From positions 1 through 30,037 of the forward strand of contig DBCO01000001.1 in NCBI GenBank assembly GCA_002293145.1: DNA of 30,037 bases. The letters are read 5' to 3'. Positions 1-8,393 of this stretch are shown here, one piece after another. The DNA comes from Akkermansiaceae bacterium UBA956. Lineage in GTDB: Bacteria > Verrucomicrobiota > Verrucomicrobiia > Verrucomicrobiales > Akkermansiaceae. The position numbers and the translations under genes were made by a program. The first letter of the stretch is position 1; the number at the start of each line of letters is the position of its first letter. The notes beneath the pieces are model-generated. The model had not been told where the DNA came from, did no database searches, and saw nothing but the letters and a program-made list of their open reading frames with translations.

Positions 1-205
1 ACGAGGGCAGCTTTGGAGTATGAGAGATTTGCGGGTGGGTATTTAGAGTTGCTGCTCATGGCCCTTTTACCGAGCTAAGCAAAATTTTGATCTCCCTATT
101 GCTGAAAATGCTATCGCTGTGCTGGTTGCCTCATCCGCTTGAAAATCACTATAATCCAATTTTTTTGAAAGATATGCTCTTCGGCGGGTTTATTATCTTC
201 AGCCT
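1..205. other. Left-edge intergenic stretch
   Basis: No convincing coding region is visible here; the antisense reading frame that runs through it is a shadow of the gene starting at 206. It probably holds the promoter of that gene. No clear Shine-Dalgarno sequence precedes the ATG at 206. Confidence 0.5.
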
Positions 206-2476
206 ATGATCAAAAAACTCGCTCTTAGCTCGCTCGTCGCTCTCTCCGCATCTGCTCAGGCAGCTGAATGGTATGAAGAAATGCAATTTGGCCCTGCGTG
301 GTCGAACACTTTCGAAGATACCTTCCAAGGTCAAAAACGCACGGGGGCGCTGAAAGGCATACTGGTTGATCTTGGTGAGCGCAAGCATCATGCACTTTTC
401 GACACAGAAACCTTGCGCTGGTCCTCGGCTTATGAAGGATTTGTTCAGTGGGGTGCTACTCCTTGGACAGGGGCTCACGGTCAGTTGATTTCTCTGAAAA
501 ACGAGAAGTCTGTTTTTTCTACTGCCGATGTTAGCGGTTATGCTGATGCTAGGGGCTCCTTTGAAGATGCTCGACCGCTCAAAGGCTTTGGTAATTTGCC
601 CGCGGACCATGGTCGTTATCTTGGTTACTACAAAAATGGCCAACTGATTGTTGTCGAATCCGAAGTGCTCGGCGCGCGCATTTTAGAAGCTGTCACGCAG
701 AGTGATGGCTCGATCGTGCGTCACTGGCAGATCGGACCTCGCAAGCAGGCTCTTGTGGTGCTTTTGGCTGATGAAGCGGGGGCCGTGACGGCCGCTACTG
801 ATGGTGCATCTGCAGAGAGTGCAGACGGCCTGAAAGTGGCGCTGGCGACGGATGGGAAAGGTATGGCGTTGCAGACGGCTACCGATGCCAAAAGTCGCTT
901 GTTGTTAAAAATCCCTGCGGGTGATTCGGTATTGCGCGTGCAAGTTGCTTTCGCACGTGGCTCCGCCGCCAAGACTGCTAATCTTGTGGATCTGAAAGCT
1001 CTCACAAAAGGCGGTAAACCGCAGTATGAGGAATCGTTGACGAGCGCGGGCACAGTGGGCACTCCTGAAGATGGCTCATCGTGGGCGGTCGATCAAATTA
1101 GTCTTCCGGCGAACAATCCGTGGAAGTCGAACTTGCGCTTCGGCGGCTTTGATTTTCTGGATGAAAATACGGCTGTGCTCTCGACCTGGAATGGCGATGT
1201 CTGGACCGTGAGCGGATTCCAAAAAGACATCAAGCAACTTACTTGGAAGCGCATCGCCTCGGGCTTGTTTGAAACACTCGGCCTGAAATGCGTCGATGGA
1301 AAAATTTACGTGAATGGTCGCGATGGCATCACGCAATTGATCGACCACAACGGCGACGGCGAGATTGACCAATTTTCTGCATTCAATCGCGATGTGCTGA
1401 TTACCAAAAATTTCCACGAATTCGCTTTTGATCTGCAAACCGATAAGGCAGGCAATTTTTACTTCTGCAAAGCCTCGCCTGTTCGTGGTGGTGGTCGTGG
1501 ATTTGACCAAATTATTCCGCATCACGGTATCATCGGCAAAATTTCACCTGATGGCAAAAAATTTGAGGTGGTGGCCACCGGGCTGCGCGCACCAGGCGGT
1601 CTTGGAGTGGGTCCTAGTGGTCAAATCACCACGGGCGAAAATGAAGGTACCTGGCAGCCTTGCTGCAAGATCAACTACTTTACGCCAGCGCAAGCCCCCG
1701 CATTTTTGGGCACAGAGCCAAGCCGCCATGAACTTGGCAAGGATCTCACATTTCACGAACCGCTTTGCTATCTGCCAATGGATGTGGACAACAGTGGCGG
1801 CTCACAAGTATGGGTGCCAGAGGGCGTTGATTTCGGCCTCAAATCCGGCGAGATGATTCACTTATCTTACGGTCAATCCTCTCTCTACCGCGTGTTGCCG
1901 AGCGCTGCGGGAGATGTCATGCAAGGGGGCGTGACGAAGATTCCTGCCAAGCTGCAATCTTCAGCGATGCGTGCGCGTTTCCACAAAGATGGCTCGCTGT
2001 TCGTTCTAGGCTTCCGTGGTTGGCAAACCAACGCGCCTACGGAATGTGCATTTCAACGTGTGCGTTATGTGAAAGATGCTCCTATTCTGATCCCTCAAAG
2101 CCAGCAGATCACCACAAAAGGGGTGACCTTACAGTTTGCCGTGGAGCTTGATGAAGAACTTGCTACGGATGTGACCAGCTACGCCGTGGAGCGTTGGAAA
2201 TACATTCGTTGTGAGCAATATGGCTCCGGAGAATTTTCCGTCGACAAACCCGATACCACGGCGGAGGAAAATGCATTAAAATCCGAGAGCAAAAACCATC
2301 GTGTGCATGACAAAGTGGAAGTTCTTTCCGCTAAGCTTACCAAAGATGGCAAAGGCGTGGAGATTGAGATCAAAGACATGAAGCCGACCATGCAGTTGAA
2401 GGTCAGCTATGACCTCGAATCAACCGATGGCGATGTTTTGATTGGTAATACCGTCAGCACCGTGAAGAAGCTGTAA
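206..2476 (+). CDS. Secreted DUF6797-like / beta-propeller protein
   Basis: A 756-residue exported protein. A Sec signal peptide covers residues 1-19, with a predicted cut after AQA. Residues about 25-170 resemble the DUF6797 type of domain of Planctomycetota and Verrucomicrobiota, with the segments HALFDTETLRW and GRYLGYYKNGQLIVVES. From about residue 300 to 650 repeated propeller-like blades follow (LRFGGFDFLDENTAVLSTW, DHNGDGEIDQF, VVATGLRAPGGLGVGPSG), as in the quinoprotein/PVC-type sugar dehydrogenase-like propellers. Relatives often end in a cytochrome c domain, but no CxxCH motif is present here. The C-terminal 100 residues look like a beta-sandwich. It converges on the next gene with only 5 bases between stops. 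Substrate and reaction are unknown. The family call is by eye. Confidence 0.8.
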   Translation: MIKKLALSSLVALSASAQAAEWYEEMQFGPAWSNTFEDTFQGQKRTGALKGILVDLGERKHHALFDTETLRWSSAYEGFVQWGATPWTGAHGQLISLKNEKSVFSTADVSGYADARGSFEDARPLKGFGNLPADHGRYLGYYKNGQLIVVESEVLGARILEAVTQSDGSIVRHWQIGPRKQALVVLLADEAGAVTAATDGASAESADGLKVALATDGKGMALQTATDAKSRLLLKIPAGDSVLRVQVAFARGSAAKTANLVDLKALTKGGKPQYEESLTSAGTVGTPEDGSSWAVDQISLPANNPWKSNLRFGGFDFLDENTAVLSTWNGDVWTVSGFQKDIKQLTWKRIASGLFETLGLKCVDGKIYVNGRDGITQLIDHNGDGEIDQFSAFNRDVLITKNFHEFAFDLQTDKAGNFYFCKASPVRGGGRGFDQIIPHHGIIGKISPDGKKFEVVATGLRAPGGLGVGPSGQITTGENEGTWQPCCKINYFTPAQAPAFLGTEPSRHELGKDLTFHEPLCYLPMDVDNSGGSQVWVPEGVDFGLKSGEMIHLSYGQSSLYRVLPSAAGDVMQGGVTKIPAKLQSSAMRARFHKDGSLFVLGFRGWQTNAPTECAFQRVRYVKDAPILIPQSQQITTKGVTLQFAVELDEELATDVTSYAVERWKYIRCEQYGSGEFSVDKPDTTAEENALKSESKNHRVHDKVEVLSAKLTKDGKGVEIEIKDMKPTMQLKVSYDLESTDGDVLIGNTVSTVKKL

Positions 2477-2481
2477 AGCGA

Positions 2482-3837
2482 TTAGAGTTGTTTTCGCGAT
2501 AGGGCGAGGTCTGCGTAAGCGGCCTCGCCTTTGTTGATGCTAGAGGGGGTGACGTTGCAGGTGGCTACGAGAGTGAAGCCGCAGGCGAGTGCTTGATCGA
2601 TGAGACTTTCGGCAGGAATGCAGACGCGGCCTGCTTTGGGAATTAGCTCAAAAAAAACGGGCGAATAGCCGTGATAGGTTCGGTAGATCACCTCGGTACA
2701 GGCGAGGCGATCGGTGGTCCGGAAGTCGAAGAGAAAGTCGTATTTTTTCCCTTCGTGTGAAAGACATCGAGAGAGTGCATCACGCAGGGAGTCTACATCG
2801 AGTGGAGGACGCAGCAGCAGGCACGCATCGACGTGAAGAGTTTCCTCAGCGGGGCGGAAGCGCACACCGTCTTTTTTGGCTTCGAGAAAGCGAATCTGTT
2901 CCTTGTAGCGTGGCTTGATGGGTGCTGGGATTTTTCCTATCACTTGCTCCAGTTCGTTGCGGTCACCCAAGTGCAGAGCAGCGTGGGGCCAGAAGCCTGG
3001 GAGAAACAGATTGGACATGGCATCATCGTGGCGCGTGACAAATACATCACCGGGACGAGCGAGTGCGAGTAGTTCTTCGCGTTGCTGTGGTGAAATGCGT
3101 TTCGGTGCACCTGATGGCTTGACACCAGGTTGGCGCAGTTCGGCAATGGCGGAGCCTGACCAGCGAAAGAGATGAAACATCACGCGGCGGTAACCTGAGC
3201 GGTGTGAGCTCAGAAATGAGAACCATCGATAGAATATGCGGCGGCGCCAGATTTTTTGCTGTTGCCACGATAGTTGCTGTTCTTCTTCTTGAAGAATGTG
3301 AATCAAGGGTGCGATGGTTGGATCTTCCCTCATCGACAAAATTTCCTCGCGATGTTGTTGGAAAAATTCGATGGCTAACTGAAATTGCTGGCGTCTTTTG
3401 CGATCGGTGGCGGCTTTGTGTAAGTTGGAAAAAGTGGACCTTGGTAGACCAAAGTGCTGCTCGGGTTCATCGAGTTTTTTCCAAATGACTGGACGTTTTT
3501 TTGCAAGATCGATGATGAATGATGAACCGCGCACCATGAGACATGCCGCGGTGAACGCAGCAGTGAAGGCCGGGAGATGATCAGACCATTTCACATGATT
3601 AGGGCGCAGAGTGGATTCGAGTTGCTCCAAGCTGATGAGTAGCGCGGCGCGGGATGAAAGATATTGGCTGTATCGAGTAAGAACCATTTCATCTTCATCC
3701 GGCGTGAACCAGCCACGTTGCTGAGCACGCTCTACGATCGCTAGCTCAGCTTCGAGATCACCGCGCAAAGGTATGCCTTGCGCCGCAGACTCGATGCTGC
3801 GAACGGCCTGAATCAAGCGTGGATCATGTTTGTTCAC
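2482..3837 (-). CDS. YiiX/YebB-like papain-fold cysteine hydrolase
   Basis: A 451-residue protein. The C-terminal 180 residues fit the permuted NlpC/P60 family of the YiiX/YebB type: ARPGDVFVTR, then FWPHAALHLGD (candidate catalytic His near 285), and TDRLACTEVIYRTYHG, with candidate catalytic Cys at about 380. Such enzymes cleave amide, thioester or ester bonds in peptidoglycan or lipid substrates. The first 230 residues are helical, rich in Gln, Arg and Trp, and match no domain I recognise. I see no signal peptide, so it may be cytoplasmic or membrane-peripheral. The ATG at 3837 is the first good start. It is convergent with the upstream-coordinate propeller gene and divergent from the HU gene. 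The fold is fairly certain; the substrate is unknown. Confidence 0.75.
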   Translation of the reverse strand: MNKHDPRLIQAVRSIESAAQGIPLRGDLEAELAIVERAQQRGWFTPDEDEMVLTRYSQYLSSRAALLISLEQLESTLRPNHVKWSDHLPAFTAAFTAACLMVRGSSFIIDLAKKRPVIWKKLDEPEQHFGLPRSTFSNLHKAATDRKRRQQFQLAIEFFQQHREEILSMREDPTIAPLIHILQEEEQQLSWQQQKIWRRRIFYRWFSFLSSHRSGYRRVMFHLFRWSGSAIAELRQPGVKPSGAPKRISPQQREELLALARPGDVFVTRHDDAMSNLFLPGFWPHAALHLGDRNELEQVIGKIPAPIKPRYKEQIRFLEAKKDGVRFRPAEETLHVDACLLLRPPLDVDSLRDALSRCLSHEGKKYDFLFDFRTTDRLACTEVIYRTYHGYSPVFFELIPKAGRVCIPAESLIDQALACGFTLVATCNVTPSSINKGEAAYADLALSRKQL

Positions 3838-4089
3838 TGATGTGCGAATTGTGACAAAATCTTAAAGCGGATTCAAGCAAGAAGAATGTTACGCTTGATG
3901 AATGCCGTAGCATAATTTCCTAACAGGTTTCGCGGGCTGGCGCTGTAGGGTGTTCGATCAGATAGTTCGTAAGCAAGATTTTTTCTACGGTTGTCAAGAC
4001 AATCTCGTTTGCTCAGATTAAAAAAAAATCATAAATTTATCGAATTTGTCTTGCAAATATAGGGGGTTCTTCGGCAAAATGAGCTCGCC
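3838..4089. promoter_or_regulatory. Divergent intergenic region upstream of HU gene
   Basis: A 252-base AT-rich region between divergent genes. It must hold promoters for both the YiiX-like gene and the HU gene. The short dyad TTGTCaaGACAA lies at 3991-4002, but I cannot assign a confident -35/-10 pair. Confidence 0.4.
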
Positions 4090-4365
4090 ATGAATAAAGC
4101 CGAACTTATTGAAGCCGTACAGAAAGCCATGGGCAAAGAAGCGACCAAACGTGCCGCTGAAGATGCCGTAAACACCGTTCTCGATGCTATCGCGACTGGA
4201 ATCAAGAAAACCAAAAAAGTGCAACTTATTGGTTTTGGAACATTCACAGTCAAGAAGCGCGCTGCCCGCATGGGACGCAATCCGAAGACTGGTGAGTCGA
4301 TGAAAATCGCTGCATCCAAGTCCGTTGGTTTCAAAGCTTCCAGCAGCCTCAAAGGCGGTCTGTAA
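4090..4365 (+). CDS. HU/IHF-family DNA-binding protein
   Basis: A 91-residue histone-like protein that bends and compacts DNA as a dimer. It shows the full family pattern: MNKAELIEAVQKAMG at the N-terminus, the helix KRAAEDAVNTVLDAI, the saddle strand VQLIGFGTFTVKKRAARMGRNPKTGE with the arm carrying GRNPKTGE, and a short basic C-terminus. Length is typical of HU (about 90). The ATG at 4090 gives the canonical N-terminus; an ATG at 4079 is out of frame. It is monocistronic, followed closely by a strong intrinsic terminator. HU and IHF subunits cannot be separated by eye, but the all-family motif is unambiguous. Confidence 0.95.
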   Translation: MNKAELIEAVQKAMGKEATKRAAEDAVNTVLDAIATGIKKTKKVQLIGFGTFTVKKRAARMGRNPKTGESMKIAASKSVGFKASSSLKGGL

Positions 4366-4394
4366 TCTAAATCACTGTTGAATCATAAGCAGAG

Positions 4395-4424
4395 CAGCCT
4401 TGGGGTAACCAAGGCTGTTTTTTT
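4395..4424 (+). terminator. Rho-independent terminator of the HU gene
   Basis: A perfect 9-bp stem, CAGCCTTGG (4395-4403) and CCAAGGCTG (4409-4417), with a 5-base loop, is followed by seven T residues (4418-4424). It sits 29 bases after the HU stop codon. Confidence 0.93.
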
Positions 4425-4541
4425 ATGCTGTTGTTTGTGTGCTTATTGCGAGGACGCTGATTTCAGCCGCATTACGAAAACTGTCGTAGTAGTATCATAA
4501 GCGGTTGGCCAATCGCCACTGCTGGGGGCCATTGCTGAAGC

Positions 4542-6026
4542 TTACTCGGGTTGATGATCGTAACCAATGCGGAACCCGAGGTCGTCGCGTTTGACATCGC
4601 GGTCGTTGGTCCATTCGCGAGCATAGGCTCCGTTTGCTGTATTCTCAAAGGAGGCGCCAATGATCACAAATTGGCCAGCTCCTAGTGGATTGGAGGGGTT
4701 TTTTGCGGGCTTGCGCGTCCACTCACACACTCCACCGGCCATACCCAAAAATCCGGATCCGTTTTGATCGAGAGCCTGTACTTCATTCCATGGTCCAGGC
4801 TTAAGTGCCGTGGGTTGCGGTGTTTGATAATTCATAGCTGCGAACCATTCTTCTTGGGTCGGCAAGCGAGCCCGCTTCCATTCGCAATAGGCATGGGCAT
4901 CCCACCAGTCGATCTGAAACATCGGTACTTGAAGCGTTAGCTTTCGATCTTGCCAGACTTGTTCTAGCTCGGCTGCGGCGACGATCTCATACCAGTCCTC
5001 GGGCTCGTGGGAGACTTTTCCTGGAGGTTGGGACTCGTGGTCAAGTAGTATGCGTTGCTCGCGGTCCATGGCATCGAGCGCTTGGATGAATTCGCGGTAT
5101 TCACCGATGGTGACTTCATAGGCGCTGAGCCAAAATTTCCTAACAAATCCTTGGCCGCCATCGGGAGTAGGATACTTGCCCTCGGGGATAAGAATCGGAG
5201 CGCGCAGGGGCTCAGCGGTGACGATGCTGGGGGTGTCCTTTTGTTGTTTGAGAACCAGCATAACGAGACCGATGCAGAGGACTGCCGCAGCGCCGATGAT
5301 CCACGGAAATGCACTGTTTTTCTTAACAGGTTTGACCGATTTTCTGGTGGAGACTTGGAGGGGGACGATGGGGGTGGCGAGTTGTTGTTCGATTTGATCT
5401 GCGTAGTGACGAATGTCCTTCCACTGCAGAATATGCTCAGGGTTTGCGCCTGTCATCCAGTGCATGAGCATTTGTAGTCGTGTCTGTCCGGTGGCACCTG
5501 GTTCTACGATTGCTGGCAATTCTTGACCAAGCGCTTCTATGTCGAAGCATGAGGCATTTTCACTGCGGTTGCCTGCTTTGGCAAGGTTTGATAAACGCAG
5601 AACGTTGTGCTCGTTGAGGTAGATGTGTTTGGTGCTGAGAAGCGATGTTGCGGTGCCTCGTTCTTCGAGGTGCATGCAGGCCTCAGCGATGCGCTTGATG
5701 ATGTGAGCTACTTGCGCGGGTTTGAGCACGACTCCGCTGGCCATCAACTGGGCGAGGTTATCCCCGGGCAGCCATTCGCGTGTGAAAAAGCATGTGTTAT
5801 CGTCATTAATCGCTTCGTAGACGGAGGCGATGAGTGGGTGATCGACGCTGGCTTTGGCTCGGACGGCGGCGAGAAATTCTTCGCGACTACTGCTTTGCGG
5901 ATTGCGCAGTTCCTCGAGCACGACGTTGCGGCGCACGGATACCTGTTCCGCTAGCCAAATGCTAGTTTGCGGGTTTTCGCCTAGCAGTTTTGTCAGGATG
6001 TAATCGCTGGGTGGTATAAAAGACAT
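4542..6026 (-). CDS. Membrane pseudokinase fused to SUMF/FGE-like domain
   Basis: A 494-residue protein counted from the ATG at 6026; an in-frame TTG five codons earlier is possible but less likely. Residues 1-215 follow the Ser/Thr kinase fold (Gly-rich region LLGENPQTSIWLAE, and VDHPLIASVYEAI). The invariant Lys is replaced (VVLEEL), and neither HRD nor DFG is present (KHIYLNEHNVLRLSNLAK), so catalysis is unlikely. A single transmembrane helix covers about 241-259 (WIIGAAAVLCIGLVMLVL). After it comes a formylglycine-generating-enzyme/SUMF-type domain with EVTIGEYREFI, RLPTQEEW, GMAGGVCEW and a terminal GFRIG. The paired catalytic cysteines of true FGE are not evident. The C-terminal domain is probably periplasmic. 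It lies tail to head upstream of nothing obvious in its own strand; the next gene on the same strand starts about 70 bases further on. Confidence 0.8.
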   Translation of the reverse strand: MSFIPPSDYILTKLLGENPQTSIWLAEQVSVRRNVVLEELRNPQSSSREEFLAAVRAKASVDHPLIASVYEAINDDNTCFFTREWLPGDNLAQLMASGVVLKPAQVAHIIKRIAEACMHLEERGTATSLLSTKHIYLNEHNVLRLSNLAKAGNRSENASCFDIEALGQELPAIVEPGATGQTRLQMLMHWMTGANPEHILQWKDIRHYADQIEQQLATPIVPLQVSTRKSVKPVKKNSAFPWIIGAAAVLCIGLVMLVLKQQKDTPSIVTAEPLRAPILIPEGKYPTPDGGQGFVRKFWLSAYEVTIGEYREFIQALDAMDREQRILLDHESQPPGKVSHEPEDWYEIVAAAELEQVWQDRKLTLQVPMFQIDWWDAHAYCEWKRARLPTQEEWFAAMNYQTPQPTALKPGPWNEVQALDQNGSGFLGMAGGVCEWTRKPAKNPSNPLGAGQFVIIGASFENTANGAYAREWTNDRDVKRDDLGFRIGYDHQPE

Positions 6027-6098
6027 GATTCTCTGGGGCAAAGCATGCCTGAAACCTGTTAATACTGAAAGCGTAAAATGCGATTTTGCGCTGATTGC

Positions 6099-7751
6099 TT
6101 ACAGTTGATGGTGGGCGCCGCCGAGAATGCTGCGGGCATCGAAGCCGTGGTTGGCGAGGATGCGTGCGGCGAAGTAGCTAGTTTTTCCCATTTGGCAAAT
6201 GGTAAAGACTGGCTTGCTACGATCGATTTCACTGAGGCGGCCACGGAGTTCAAGCAGCGGAATGTTTTTTGCCCCGGTCACTGGTTGGCGAGCTGCGGTG
6301 GCAGCGGGGCGGACGTCGATGATTTGTTCGCCGGCGTCAGCGAGGGTATCTACAGGCAAAAGCATGCCATCTCGGATGTTGGTGGCGGCAAATCCAGCAA
6401 TATTGACGACGTCTTTGGCGCTGCCGAAGGGAGGAGCGTAGGCGAGCTCAAGGTGTACAAGATCTTCGATGGTGAGATTGCCTCGCAGTGCGGTAGCGAG
6501 AATATCGAGGCGCTTGTCGATACCATCTTTGCCGACGGCTTGTGCGCCGAGGAGACGGCCATTTTCGGGAGACCAAAGAATTTTCAACGTAACGGTCTCC
6601 GAGCCGGGGTAATAATTGGCATGCGAGGCGGCATTGACGATGACAGTTTGGTAGGGAATGCCCGCTAGCTTGAGGCGTTTCTCGGTCCAGCCTGTGAGGC
6701 CGGCTGAGTGAGCAAATACACGGACGATGGCGGTGCCGAGGCTGCCCGGGTAGCGCTGGGCTTTTTCGCCGAGAAAGATGTGATCGGCGGCTGTGCGACC
6801 TTGGCGGTTCGCTGGGCCGCCGAGTGGTATGGCGGCGCGGGTGTGGAGGATGGGATCCTCGGTTTCGCAAACATCACCCACGGCGTAGATCGCGGGGTCG
6901 CTGGTTTGTTGCCACGGATTGACGATGATATTTCCGCGTGAATTTAGCTCCAGGCCTGCGTCTTTGGCGAGACCGCTCTCCGGCTGAACACCGATGGAGA
7001 GGATGATCAGATCTGCTTCTAACAAGGTGCCGGAGGCAAGAGTGCTAGTAATTTTGTTTCCGGCATCTGCAAAGGATGCAATGCCATCGCCAAGGATGAG
7101 GCTGATGTCATGGTCACGTAGGGATTTTTCGAGGGGTCGCACCATTTCTTGGTCCATTTGTGGGAGCACTTGTTGATTGCGCTCAATGATCGTTACCTTT
7201 TTGCCGATATGGTGAAGTTGTTCCGCCATTTCGAGGCCGATGAATCCAGCACCGATGACTAGAATTTCTTGAGCTGTCGCTGCTGCTGCTTTGATGCGAT
7301 CTGTATCTTGCAAATTTCGCAGCGTCATGATGCGTGAATCATGGATTCCTGGCATGGGAGGAATCAGTGGCCGTGCGCCTGGTGCGAGAATGAGTTGATC
7401 GTAAGAAATTTCCTGCGTTTCTCCAGTCACTACGTGGCGGACAACAACGGTTTTTTTTGCACGGTCAATGGCACTGGCCTCGGTGAGTGTGCGCACGTCG
7501 AGGCGCAGCAGGGCGCGTAGGCTTTGGGGTGTTTGTATGGCGAGTTCGGCGCGATCGGCGATTTCACCGCCGATGTGGTAGGGGAGGCCACAGTTGGCAA
7601 ATGAGACATCGGGACCGCGCTCAAGGAGGATGATTTCTGCAGTTTCGCTGTGACGACGAGCGCGCGCCGCGGCGGAGGCTCCACCGGCCACGCCGCCGAT
7701 GATGACTATGGTATGGGATGAGGATGAGGATGGGGATGGGGATATGTTCAT
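6099..7751 (-). CDS. CoA-disulfide reductase/rhodanese fusion (FAD-dependent)
   Basis: A 550-residue flavoprotein. An N-terminal FAD-binding motif (VIIGGVAGGASAAARARR, about residues 16-33) leads to FANCGLPYHIGGEI with the redox Cys at 54, the hallmark of the CoA-disulfide reductase / NADH-persulfide reductase class, which has one active Cys rather than CxxxxC. A second dinucleotide motif (VIGAGFIGLEMAE) binds NAD(P)H, and the AVGDVCE segment contacts FAD. The last 90 residues are a rhodanese domain (IIDVRPA; active loop CQMGKTS, Cys about 519). CoADR-rhodanese fusions reduce CoA persulfide, polysulfide or CoA disulfide in the cytoplasm. The N-terminus is a Ser/Pro tract from a hexamer repeat. 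An ArsR regulator lies 91 bases upstream in the same direction and probably controls it. Confidence 0.92.
   Translation of the reverse strand: MNISPSPSSSSSHTIVIIGGVAGGASAAARARRHSETAEIILLERGPDVSFANCGLPYHIGGEIADRAELAIQTPQSLRALLRLDVRTLTEASAIDRAKKTVVVRHVVTGETQEISYDQLILAPGARPLIPPMPGIHDSRIMTLRNLQDTDRIKAAAATAQEILVIGAGFIGLEMAEQLHHIGKKVTIIERNQQVLPQMDQEMVRPLEKSLRDHDISLILGDGIASFADAGNKITSTLASGTLLEADLIILSIGVQPESGLAKDAGLELNSRGNIIVNPWQQTSDPAIYAVGDVCETEDPILHTRAAIPLGGPANRQGRTAADHIFLGEKAQRYPGSLGTAIVRVFAHSAGLTGWTEKRLKLAGIPYQTVIVNAASHANYYPGSETVTLKILWSPENGRLLGAQAVGKDGIDKRLDILATALRGNLTIEDLVHLELAYAPPFGSAKDVVNIAGFAATNIRDGMLLPVDTLADAGEQIIDVRPAATAARQPVTGAKNIPLLELRGRLSEIDRSKPVFTICQMGKTSYFAARILANHGFDARSILGGAHHQL
7715..7744. 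repeat. Hexanucleotide repeat in the N-terminal codons of the CoADR gene
   Basis: Five imperfect units of RGGATG (on the plus strand) encode the Ser/Pro tract at residues 3-12 of the CoADR-rhodanese protein. The unit is six bases, so length changes keep the reading frame. Confidence 0.8.
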
Positions 7752-7842
7752 GATATGGGTGAAATGTTTGGGTTTGGTGGTGTTATTTCGGTGAGTAGTA
7801 GCCGTTGGGTTTTTGCGGATAATTGGACGATTTGGCAGGCGT

Positions 7843-8148
7843 TTAAGGTTTGAGAGTCATCGAGAATGTCTCGCAAAACATCTGAATGCGGTCTTTGCAA
7901 AGGGCATACTGAATGGTATTTCCTTTGGGGTTTTCCTCCACTAAGCCAGCTCCTGTTAGCGCGGCGATGTGTCTCGATACAGAAGGCTGTGAGAGCGGGA
8001 TGTGCGCTACGATGTCCATGCATGGGCAGGGTCCGTGGACTTGCAAAAAGGTGATAATCTGAATTCTTGCAGGATGCGCTAGCGCTTTGGCGAAATCCGC
8101 CAAAGCAACAATCGTTTCAGGAAATGGTTCTGTTTTCGCGCGTGGCAT
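7843..8148 (-). CDS. ArsR/SmtB-family transcriptional regulator
   Basis: A 101-residue winged-helix repressor counted from the ATG at 8148, which gives a normal ArsR length; longer in-frame readings run through the operator region. Features: ALAHPARIQIITFL (helix 2), then CPCMDIVAHIPLSQPSVSRHIAALTGAGLV (helix-turn-helix) and the wing GNTIQYAL. Cys41 and Cys43 sit at the start of the recognition-helix region, the site of the classic ArsR CxC metalloid sensor; Cys84 and Cys92 lie in the C-terminal part. That arrangement could bind As(III)/Sb(III) or metal, or respond to persulfide. It precedes the CoADR-rhodanese gene, its likely target, and two inverted repeats overlap its promoter, suggesting autoregulation. 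No Shine-Dalgarno is visible; the transcript may be nearly leaderless. Confidence 0.9.
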   Translation of the reverse strand: MPRAKTEPFPETIVALADFAKALAHPARIQIITFLQVHGPCPCMDIVAHIPLSQPSVSRHIAALTGAGLVEENPKGNTIQYALCKDRIQMFCETFSMTLKP

Positions 8149-8202
8149 ATTTGATATTTGAGATATCAAATACATTTTATCAAGAGAAAATGATAAAATG
8201 TA
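8148..8202. promoter_or_regulatory. Tandem inverted repeats, likely ArsR operators
   Basis: Two dyads abut immediately upstream of the arsR-type ATG. The first pairs TATTTGATAT (8148-8157) with ATATCAAATA (8163-8172) across 5 bases. The second pairs TACATTTTATCA (8171-8182) with TGATAAAATGTA (8191-8202), 12-bp arms across 8 bases. Perfect arms this long are rare by chance, and the position matches autoregulatory operators of ArsR proteins. Confidence 0.7.
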
Positions 8203-8393
8203 GGGACATATGTTCATTTCTTTGGGCGATGAATTCATCGCTCGTGGGTATTTAGAGTCGCGATTTGAGCAAAAAGTCAGAGTATTGAGAAATCGGGGAT
8301 TGCCAGAAGGCATGGGGATTGTTACCCATGGGAGGACGTCAGTCAGTAAATAAGGCTTGATCCAATACGATCGGAGATTTTCAGGAAAAATGA
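8203..8393. promoter_or_regulatory. Divergent region between arsR-type and ECF sigma genes
   Basis: It is non-coding on inspection. It should hold the promoter of the ECF sigma operon. A plausible ribosome site, AGGA, lies just before the sigma factor ATG at 8394, one of the few visible Shine-Dalgarno-like sites in the window. Confidence 0.45.

Noticed and set aside
6078..6668. A 196-codon plus-strand frame opposite the rhodanese end of the CoADR gene.
   Set aside because: The minus-strand gene carries unambiguous motifs; the plus frame does not.
35..8258. The 15-base string GTGGGTATTTAGAGT occurs at 35-49 and again at 8244-8258.
   Set aside because: One repeated 15-mer is roughly expected by chance in 30 kb, and the flanks do not match.
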